A stretch of DNA of 64,000 nt, taken from NCBI GenBank assembly GCA_001792895.1, contig MARA01000002.1, positions 620,001 to 684,000 of the forward strand, in the 5' to 3' direction. The position numbers and the translations under genes were made by a program. Positions 56,369-64,000 of the stretch are shown piece after piece. Every line of letters begins with the position of its first letter. Within the stretch, counting starts at the first letter, position 1. The notes below the pieces were generated by a model. That model saw nothing but the letters and a program-made list of their open reading frames with translations, did not search any database and was not told the origin of the DNA. The stretch comes from Lentinus brumalis (lineage: Eukaryota > Basidiomycota > Agaricomycetes > Polyporales > Polyporaceae).

Positions 56369-59300
56369 ATGGAGAGGGAAGTACAGCAGCTTGTAGAAAT
56401 GGTACGCGTCTGTGGTATACCTCCGCCACCATGCCGCTGAACCTGTCCGTACTCCTCAGGGCGCGACCGTCGCGCAGGCGCGTGCTGCGCTCAAGCAGCA
56501 TAAAGACGTTATGCAGGCCGCGGAGCGTATATTTGATGGCGCATTCGACCATGTTGTGGATGACGATGGGGACGTGGACATGACGGCGTCCGAGAGAGCA
56601 CCGCCGAAGCCACGGGCGAGGATGATTGTACGTATATCTCGCTGAGATCTTTTAGGCCACTTCCCCATGCTTGCACATAGACCCCCGACGAAGACGAAGA
56701 TGATGACGATGGAATAGCGGATGACGATGAAGATGGAGACGGTATGTCCTGCAGAAGCGCGTAGTCACCCTCGCTCATACGGAGTCCAGACGATGATGAG
56801 TACATTGACTACGACGACGACGATTTCGAGGAGAAGGTTCAGAGCTCGAATGGTGCAGCCGTAGATCCTTACGCAGGTGCGCATTTAGGTTGTTCTTCTC
56901 GGCGTATGCCTCTGAACGAGCCACAAGGTATATTCTTCTCGAAGGACCGGCGTGAAGAAGTCATCGAGGTCCAGGAAGAACCCGAGCTGGCGAACATGCC
57001 TGGGGTCGCTGAGAAGGTGCCGCTGATGACCCAAGGCCAGTGGATGAAGGGCTGCCCAGAGGGAAGCGAGCAGAGCTTCCTGTTCAGTCTCTACCGTGAA
57101 CTGAGCGAGGGAGAATGTCGATGTCCTGAAGGCTGTGGCGAGTCGATACCGCGGAAGAAGAGTGATTTCTATGCTCTCTTCGTGAGTATTTTCCTTCTCA
57201 TTCCGATCGTCAATCTGATCATCGTTCAGCCGAGCTTCCCTGCGTACATCAAACACCTCGAATCGATTGTACCCCGGACATGTACTCGCTGCTCGAAGTC
57301 ATTCTGCTTTGCGTGTGGAGAGTCCAACACTCCGAACCATACCAAGGTTCCCGGCTCGCTTGAGGCCGACGCGTCGCTGTTCCACTGCGCCAACCTGCAA
57401 GGCGTGATTCTTGGTGTCGGCCTTGCGATGCTGGAGAAGTCCTTCCTGGATGATGCCCAGGACCCTGGAAATCAGAAACCGGGTGATCGAACATCTAGGA
57501 AGAGACGTAAACCAGAAGCGCCTGCTCCTCCGACGGCGGTCGCAGATATGCTTGACGATGATGATGACGACGATGACAGCTACTACCCGAATGTCGTGCA
57601 AGGGAAGAAGGCTAAGCTTGGCACTGGATATGCGGGAGATGCTCGAGAAGATGTATGCTTTGTGCATTCTTGCCGCTTCTGCTGAGCTGATTCCTTCGTG
57701 GTAGATGTCAGGACAGCTGGAGGCTATGAACGCGCAGAAGGCCAAGGACGAGAAACTCGCCTCCTTGCTCTCCAACATTCGCACATTTCTCCCGTCTGTC
57801 AATCGTGAAGGCGGTGGTCATGCGAGCGATTATCTCGTACACCCCACGGCTCTTGCGCATCTGCGTCGAAGATTCAACTTCGTTAGCAGCCAGTTGCTGC
57901 GGAATGACTCCCTGTCCGACATGTCCGACCGTTCTACACTGTATTTCGAGCTTTTTGAGTGGTTAGAGGTAATCCACACTCGCCGTCACTCCAGGGCTGG
58001 GCTGACCTGGAACCGCTTCTCCAGACCATATCTAGCCATGAAGCACTTGCTAGTATGATGGCGATGCCGATCATGGTGGTCACATCGGTGAAGACCGTAC
58101 CAGGGAAGAAATCTCCCAAGGGCGGTTCCCGCATACGCGAGCGTCTCATCGTCTACGAAGGCAGCTCGGGGCCACGTGAACTTCTCGAAGCCATCGTGAT
58201 ACAAGCGCAAGCTGCGCTGAAAGGTCTCGAGGGCATGAAGATTCCGGAGCCGGAGACTGTAGAGATGTCTGAAGAGCAGAAACGGATGACCGCCGATGAG
58301 AAGGGCAAGGCCAAGGACGACGGCGCAATCGTCTCTGAGGAGAACAAGAAGCTCCTCCACTTCTGTCAGCGTATCGTCAACACTGCGAAGGCCATCGATC
58401 GTTCGCTCGTTGAGACGAAGGGCAAGGCCTTCGTCGAGCGACTACATGCTAGTCTCCCTAAGATTCCTGCGACCTCGACATCGCATGGTCAGGCCGCGGA
58501 CATTGAGGCCGGAGATACGGAAGAGAGTGCTATGCAGGCATATATCAAGTGGGCGAACCGCGTGCGTTTCGAGTACTGCGACTTGACAATCCCGCCGGCG
58601 GACAACGCGGCCGACGGCGAGCAGGACCAGACCCCGAACTACAAGTTCTACTTCAATAACGAGGCTCGTATGCTCGCGAACTCCGATATCCCAAAGCGGT
58701 CTCTGGCCATCGCGAAGGAAGTGCGTGCTCCATCACTTGCGTTGTAGACATACTCACTTAGCGTCGTCATGAAGCTTGCTGTTCTTACGACGAACCTACC
58801 AGTCGCTTGGAATTCATCCATCTTCCTCCGCGTCGACGAGACTCGTGTTGACGTCATCAAGGCTCTCATCACCGGTCCAGAAGGCACCCCGTGCGTACTC
58901 GCCCACCGGCTTGTGACGTGTCCGGCTGCTAACATCGCTGCTTCCCTACGCTAGCTATTACAACGGATGGTGGGTCTTATTACATGTGTTTTTATTTATC
59001 AGCCCTAACGTTTGATCGGCAGCTTCCTGTTTGACGTCTTCCTCGGTCCCAACTACAACCAGTCTCCTCCGAGTGTGAAGTACATGACGGTACGTCTGTG
59101 TGTCCGACATCGGCGGCGATAAGCTAAATTTGCGCCTGACAGACGAACGGCGGCAAATTCCGCTTTAACCCCAATCTCTACGCAGTAAGTGGTTCGTTGG
59201 CGTTCAGAAGCTGTCTGCAGTAACTCAACCTCGCATGAAGGACGGAAAAGTGTGTTTGTCGCTGCTCGGGACTTGGTCTGGGCCAGGATGGATTGCAGGG

Positions 59301-59874
59301 AAGTCGACGCTTCTGCAGGTGCGTATCTCTAGCATCGAATTTCGCGTCGTCTCACCAAGACGGTGTGCTTTGCTCAGGTGCTCATCTCGATTCAATCCAT
59401 GATCCTGTGCGACGAGCCATATTTGAACGAACCCGGCTGGGCAAACAGTGGAGGAACGCCGAAGTCCACAGCATGTGAGTGCACTTCCGTCGGATCTCAC
59501 GGCACAAGGCTCAACCCGTAGCAGACTCGGCGAACGTTCGTCGCATGGTTGTCAGAACAGCGGTACGTGTCTACATCGCCGTGCGTCTCCTCCCAGTCAC
59601 TCATACAGTCACCCCGCAGATGCTCGGCAACCTCAAAGCGCCACCAGAGCCGTGGGGCGATGTTATCCGCACGCACTTCCGCCTCAAGGCCAAGTCCATC
59701 TCGGCTCAGCTTGACAAATGGCTTGCAGAGGACGATGGTGCTCCGACGCTCAGCGACGGCGCGTTGAACGGGAAATACCCGGGCGGCGCTAGCTCCAATG
59801 GGTTCGCGGAGGACGTCGCTGAGCTCAAGGGCCTCTTTGCGAAGCTTCAGGCAGGCGAGAACATCGGTTCATGA
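56369..59874 (+). CDS. UBA/IBR-like/UBC ubiquitin-conjugating protein
   Basis: The first exon is tiny (56369-56401, MEREVQQLVEM), and a dozen or so follow. Residues 1-45 look like a UBA-type helix set (VEMGATVAQARAALKQHKDV, MQAAERIFDGAFDHV). An acidic DEDEDDDDG stretch follows, then a Cys-rich zone: GECRCPEGCGESIPRKKSDF, later RTCTRCSKSFCFACGESNTP and an LFHC, an IBR-like pattern. A central helical part (AIVIQAQAALKGLEGMKIPE) leads to a C-terminal UBC fold: LPVAWNSSIFLRVDETRVDV, GPEGTPYYNGCFLFDVFLGP and YADGKVCLSLLGTWSGPGW, with the active-site Cys in GKVCLSLLG. The E2 core resembles the UBE2O/UBE2Z/BIRC6 group. Combined E2 and E3-like domains suggest a self-contained ubiquitin ligase. Function and targets are inferred only. 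Confidence 0.82.
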
Positions 59875-60542
59875 GTTCGAGGTTCGCGGGTCGTCGTTAC
59901 GGGACTTCGGAGTCAAGATGGTCGCGCGAAGTTAGCATGCATACTGCAGTCTCATATATATTGTATCATAACACTCGGTATCTGTAGCTCGCATAGAGAT
60001 GGTTTCGGTCGTCGTTTATGCGAGCGGGAATTGCCTCGCGATCAAGTGGAGGGTACTGAGCACTGAGCACTGAGTACTGAGGCCTGAGGCCTTCAAGTTA
60101 GGATGCAGTCATCGCCTCCAGGACCTTCCTCTGGTGCCTCGGCGCTTATTACTTCAACTGGTTTGAATCGTACGCCGAGTCGCCGACATCATCCTGCCGT
60201 GTTTCCCTCGTGCGTTCACTTCGCTTCACCGGTCTCATCCGCTACGTGCTGAACAATTTGATATCGACGCACGCTCCGGCGAAGATCAGCAGGCACTTGG
60301 ATATGTACTTACGTCAATGATTCCGTGGCCGGACGACGTGGCCGCCGCTTGCGACCTCACCGGTCACCGGTAAAGTCGACGTCGACTGCTGCGACCGGTC
60401 AGCACAGCCTGAAATTGTAGTTTGTATAAGAGCACCGGTATCCCCGGGGCAGACCTACACAGTTTAACATACACACGTCAGGTCAGTCAGCTTCATCGGT
60501 CTTCAGGTCTTCGAGTCAAGCCCTGACTCATCGCTCGCAGGG
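59875..60542. promoter_or_regulatory. intergenic with TATA-like promoter of paralog D
   Basis: 3' flank of the ubiquitin gene, then the upstream region of paralog D. A TATA-like TTTGTATAAGAG lies at about 60420-60431. A probable 5' UTR intron ends in CGCTCGCAG right before the ATG (60543). A short direct repeat of ACTGAGC/ACTGAGT units lies at 60055-60080. Confidence 0.5.
60055..60092. repeat. short tandem repeat
   Basis: Four imperfect 7-8 nt units of form ACTGAGYACTGAG, followed by a GGCCTGAGGCCT palindrome-like end. Too short to name; noted for completeness. Confidence 0.5.
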
Positions 60543-61637
60543 ATGAAGAACCTCGCACCCGAGCTGTTGCACGAGATCTACACGCTGGCGTGTACAGATG
60601 GTGGCTTCACCGGATGCTCCCTGTCGCTCGTATCGCAGAGCATCAAAGCGACTTCTCGGTCGGCCCGCTTCCACTCCGTTGCACTCTCTGGTACCTCGAA
60701 GCAGATGGAGACATTCCTCTCCTGCTTCAACAAGGAACGTACGACCCCCGGCTACGAGCCGGCCGTCAAGCACCTCTTCTTCGCCGCAGCCGAGGGCGGC
60801 GATGCTGCAGACGACTGGCATAGCGAACTCCATAGTCGAGGCTCCCGCATGAGAGATGCCGATCCTATAGAGACTGCTCGAAGGGCTCGCGTTGAGGCAC
60901 AGAGCACGCAATACCGGCAGGACGTCGCGACGTTCTTCCATCTTGTCTCTCGGGACCTGCAAACGCTCACTTTCGTCCACTCCAATGGATGGCATGCATT
61001 CACCAACCTCCCAGATATCATGTGTCCTGATGGATTCCCGGCCCTGCGGGAGTTCTACCTGTATGGAAAGAACCCGTTCTTCGACGCAGCTGGAAGTCCC
61101 ATACGCTTTCCCCGCCTCACCCACCTCCGCCTTCCCTTCTACATCTATTGTCGAGATGGAGTCTTCGGCGACTGGGCTGACCGCGCACCAAACGTCACAC
61201 ACCTGTGCGTCTCTGACGTCACGAAGGTCTGTGCAAAGCTGGAGGATATAGCGAGTGAGTACTGTAATCCTGTACCGCGCACCCCGATCATGGAGACCGA
61301 CAACCGTATTCCTCTTGCTCCAGTCTGGGATGGACCATTCAAGAGGTTGGGCAGTCTCTACTTAATACCCCGGAGCCCGCCCTCCTCAGGAGGCTGTAGC
61401 GCGAATCCTTATATCGCATATGGCGAGTTCAAGCGCGACTTCGATAATTTCCTGGCTGCATCGGTCCGACCTATCAAGGTGTTGCCACACCGCGACGATG
61501 TCGACTCCACGGAGAAATCCGCTGCGGCAGAGTGGTTGGACAGGGTTGGAGGTGGTGTTGGATGCTGGAGTGCCATCGAGCCGAGGCCTGCCGATTGGGT
61601 TCCCGCGGAGCGGAAGAAGGTATCGAACAAGGACTGA
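60543..61637 (+). CDS. F-box protein, local paralog D
   Basis: Start MKNLAPELLHEIYTLACTDG at 60543, TGA at 61635-61637. Two exons, 60543-61254 and 61324-61637, joined in phase 1, give 341 residues. The 69-nt intron is a multiple of three with no stop, so an unspliced transcript would code 364 residues. Motifs match the family: GGFTGCSLSLVSQSIKATS, SRDLQTLTFVHSNGWHAFTN, FPALREFYLYGKNPFFDA, NVTHLCVSDVTKVCAKLEDI, DGPFKRLGSLYLIPRSPPSS and WLDRVGGGVGCWSAIEPRPA. It is closest to paralog C in length and exon sizes. SCF adaptor role inferred. Confidence 0.88.
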   Translation: MKNLAPELLHEIYTLACTDGGFTGCSLSLVSQSIKATSRSARFHSVALSGTSKQMETFLSCFNKERTTPGYEPAVKHLFFAAAEGGDAADDWHSELHSRGSRMRDADPIETARRARVEAQSTQYRQDVATFFHLVSRDLQTLTFVHSNGWHAFTNLPDIMCPDGFPALREFYLYGKNPFFDAAGSPIRFPRLTHLRLPFYIYCRDGVFGDWADRAPNVTHLCVSDVTKVCAKLEDIASEYCNPVPRTPIMETDNRIPLAPVWDGPFKRLGSLYLIPRSPPSSGGCSANPYIAYGEFKRDFDNFLAASVRPIKVLPHRDDVDSTEKSAAAEWLDRVGGGVGCWSAIEPRPADWVPAERKKVSNKD

Positions 61638-62479
61638 TTGTAAGAAGATCTCCAGAAGAGAAGGTATAGGTGCGTTGATCTGTCATACTGAAGTCACCTT
61701 TGGCACGATTCACTGACATGATGATTTCGCGATAGGCACATTGCGCAGATCGCTCTCGCTCATGATCGAATGTTGGAAGGTTATACTGGCATCCGTCGAC
61801 TGGAAGCTCTGCGTGACGGTCTAAGACTGCGTCGGACCTCTGGTCAAGGACTCGCACATCAGATTGTGCCTTCATTCGGTGAGTCTTATCGCTGTTTCAC
61901 ACCAATCATACACTACTGCTGCAATCCAGACGCTGTGTATGTGTCGTGCTACGGTCGAGCTGCTAGACATTACACGGCGTCCGATCAAGAACCAAGTTGC
62001 ACCCTGAATTGAATATCCTGGATATTTTCTCTCGCAAGCCTCGTGGCACAAGATACAGCTCGTACACTTGGTTTGAGCAGGCCAATAAGTCCGAGTTGCA
62101 TAACTACATGCTCGTATACTGACTCTGCAGCAGTACGAGACCAATCGATTGATGGGCCGTCCGGCGGCGGGCCCGAGTACCTACTCGTCTCATATGGTCG
62201 AACATCTGTGCCCCGCTGCGCGACCGTGTATGCAACCTGGAGGACAGCTGCGAGCTCTCCAGCGCGCAGTTTTGATTCAAGGAGCTGTTGGCGCCTACTA
62301 CGTGTCTTCCAGCTCTTCCATCATGATTCATCGCCCCATGACTTATTGCTGCGGTGTGACAGAGATCGCAGCGCGCGGTGCAATTGCATCCAGTGCATGC
62401 CAGTGCGTTCGGTAGGCTGACCTGGATACTTCAAGGAACTCTTGACAGCCGTCCTTTCAGCTGCCGCTCCCCGTTAACC
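61638..62479. other. intergenic, no gene seen
   Basis: Between paralogs D and E, both plus. All frames are short and lack family motifs. It must contain the promoter of E. Confidence 0.45.
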
Positions 62480-63653
62480 ATGATCCTGAATCTTCCAGAG
62501 CGAGTTTTATTCTGGGTTAAACCAGTAAGTTTCAAGATTATGCCACGTTACCGACCTTAGTACTGACGATGTACAGGCAAAAGCATGCTACATTGACCGC
62601 CTCCCAGTCGAAGTCCTCGAACCGATTTCGGTGCTGGCCTGCATTGACAACAACTCTACTGGATGCGCACTCTCACGCGTGTCCCAGCGTATGAGGGCCG
62701 CAACAAGGGCTGGTAGATTCACCTCTGTCGAGCTATCTTCGCGGACCCCGCAGCAGTTCGCATCGTTCCTTGGGTGCTTTGTTGCAGAGCGGGCTCGGGT
62801 TGCGGCCGGATACACCACTCCCAAAGTCCGTCATCTCTTCCTGGCCTCCCCAAGCGGACGTTGAAAGGTGACGACCCAAGGGCGGGGGAAGAGCTCCGGT
62901 CGTACCAGAAGAACGTATCATCCCTGATGGATCTGATTGCAGCCGACCTCTACTCCCTACTTGTGTTCCACGAATGTGGGTTCCTCGACGACGAGTTGGC
63001 CCTACCCAATATCGGGGTCGCGGGCTATCCAATGCTGGAACGGCTTTCCCTGTTTGGATGCGGATTGAAATTCGTACCCACGCCTCAGGAATGGCCCGAG
63101 GAGGATAATGGCACGGTCGACTCGACCGACGACCCTCCTTGCCTCCCTCGTCTGACGCACTTGCTCTTGACGAGGACGAGCTCCTACGCCTCGGGCATGA
63201 ATCCGGGGTGTTGGGCGAGAGAAGCACCAGGTCTCACCCATCTCTTCCTCTCCAATGTCGACTACCCTGTTCATATACCTATGACGCAACACCTCCGCAA
63301 TATCGTCAGTACGTGCGAGCTCCTTTCCTCCAGTATTGTCTGGAATGACTCACCCTGAAGCAGACCTCGACGGTCCAAACTCGCTCAAGGACTTGCAAGT
63401 CCTCATGGTTCAGCCGACCGCAGCGCCGCCGAGCGGCGGCTGGTGTGGCACCCCCCGCGTGGCGTATGGTCAGTTCGCCTATAGCCTTTCGGAGCTTCAT
63501 AAAAATGGAGTGCGTCCATGGGCGCTGCTGCCCGTTATCAAGAGGTCAACGGGGCGAAAGGTGTTTGAGCGGGCTGCGAGGAAGGAGTGGGCCGCGTGGC
63601 AAGGGGGTCATCCGGGCTGCTGGTCTGTAAGCAAATCCTATTACCGCGCGTAA
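62480..63653 (+). pseudogene. F-box paralog E, distant, with one frameshift
   Basis: Exons 62480-62524, 62577-63308 and 63364-63653. It starts MILNLPERVLFWVKP, then DRLPVEVLEPISVLACIDNN and STGCALSRVSQRMRAATRAG, a degenerate match to the F-box of the other copies. The N-terminal part reads to HLFLASPSGR and stops at 62862-62864. The rest is in another frame: LKGDDPRAGEELRSYQKNVS, LADLYSLLVFHECGFL-like residues, LPRLTHLLLTRTSSYASGM and GLTHLFLSNVDYPVHIPM. The phase-1 intron at 63309-63363 is at the same site as in A-D. So one base change near 62855 breaks an otherwise complete gene. Sequencing error and a very recent mutation are equally possible; if an error, this is a live gene. Confidence 0.65.
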
Positions 63654-64000
63654 TTGACAGTGAATAGATGAGTACTTGGAGCAACTTGGAGGCGATGCTA
63701 TCCATGCACCAAGTCTTTATCCATTATGAAATGCCCACGCTTTCCAGGACTCGAGACAAGGCCAAATCTGAGAAACTCCAAGCCGTATCAGGCCGTGTCC
63801 GACCGCGGTACACCGCCATCAAACTGCCAGGTACATAAAGCGAGCCCCTGCACTGCTCAGCCTCAATTCAGCCTTCGCGCAAGCTTGCGGGGAGCTCTCC
63901 GGACTTGTAGTCACTGTACCCTGAGGTCAGTACGTATACTTACCACTCATTCCGTCGTCATGCAACGCTCAACGGATCACATTCAGCACATGGAGGCAAC
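63654..64000. other. right edge, no gene seen
   Basis: No coding frame recognised. GT/AG signals near 63953-63986 (GTACGTATACTTACC-like) could belong to a gene that starts outside the window. Confidence 0.35.

Overview
The window is nuclear DNA of a filamentous basidiomycete, most likely a wood-decay-type agaricomycete (Polyporales-like; an inference from gene style, not from a database match). It is GC-rich. Genes are densely packed on both strands and cut by many short introns, mostly 45-70 nt, with GTRNGT donors and YAG acceptors. The proteins are typical of Dikarya: a Whi3-like RRM protein, an Opy2-like membrane anchor, a Zn2Cys6 regulator and many F-box proteins. Exon joins below were made by eye from splice signals, reading frame and protein family knowledge. 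No tRNA, rRNA, CRISPR or intact transposon was seen.

Layout. 1-3.2 kb is an accessory zone: the 3' end of an F-box-type gene, a frameshifted hypothetical gene and an F-box gene (minus). 3.8-26.8 kb is a housekeeping block: a large histone-fold protein (minus), a C2H2 zinc-finger protein (minus), the NDUFAF5-type complex I assembly methyltransferase (plus), Trm10 tRNA methyltransferase (minus), acyl-protein thioesterase (plus), an EVE-domain protein (minus), PP4 regulatory subunit 3 (plus) and a Whi3-like protein (minus). 28-30.4 kb holds a small membrane protein and two decayed F-box copies. 30.5-43.3 kb holds RNA polymerase I subunit RPA135 (minus), a NUP98/NUP116-type nucleoporin (plus) and a coiled-coil protein with a GX3 repeat (plus).

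43.8-46.2 kb carries two intact F-box paralogs. 47.3-59.9 kb carries an Opy2-like anchor, the ABC ATPase Caf16, an Air1/2-like zinc-knuckle protein, a small Zn2Cys6 regulator, an unrecognised 155-residue protein and a UBA/IBR-like/UBC ubiquitin enzyme. 60.5-63.7 kb carries two more F-box paralogs, one with a frameshift.

Five loci plus one relic belong to a single F-box family that shares the block LACTDGGFTGCSLSLVSK (or a variant) and, where intact, a phase-1 intron at the same codon. Conserved genes alternate with these rapidly changing copies. Several divergent pairs share short promoters (35029-35249, 18673-18901, 16057-16121, 51090-51362). The strongest oddities are the histone-fold protein with a 12-nt exon, the nucleoporin that stops exactly at the Nup98 cleavage point, a 15-nt exon carrying the sixth zinc-binding cysteine of the regulator, evenly placed introns in the zinc knuckles, and the E2/E3-like ubiquitin protein.
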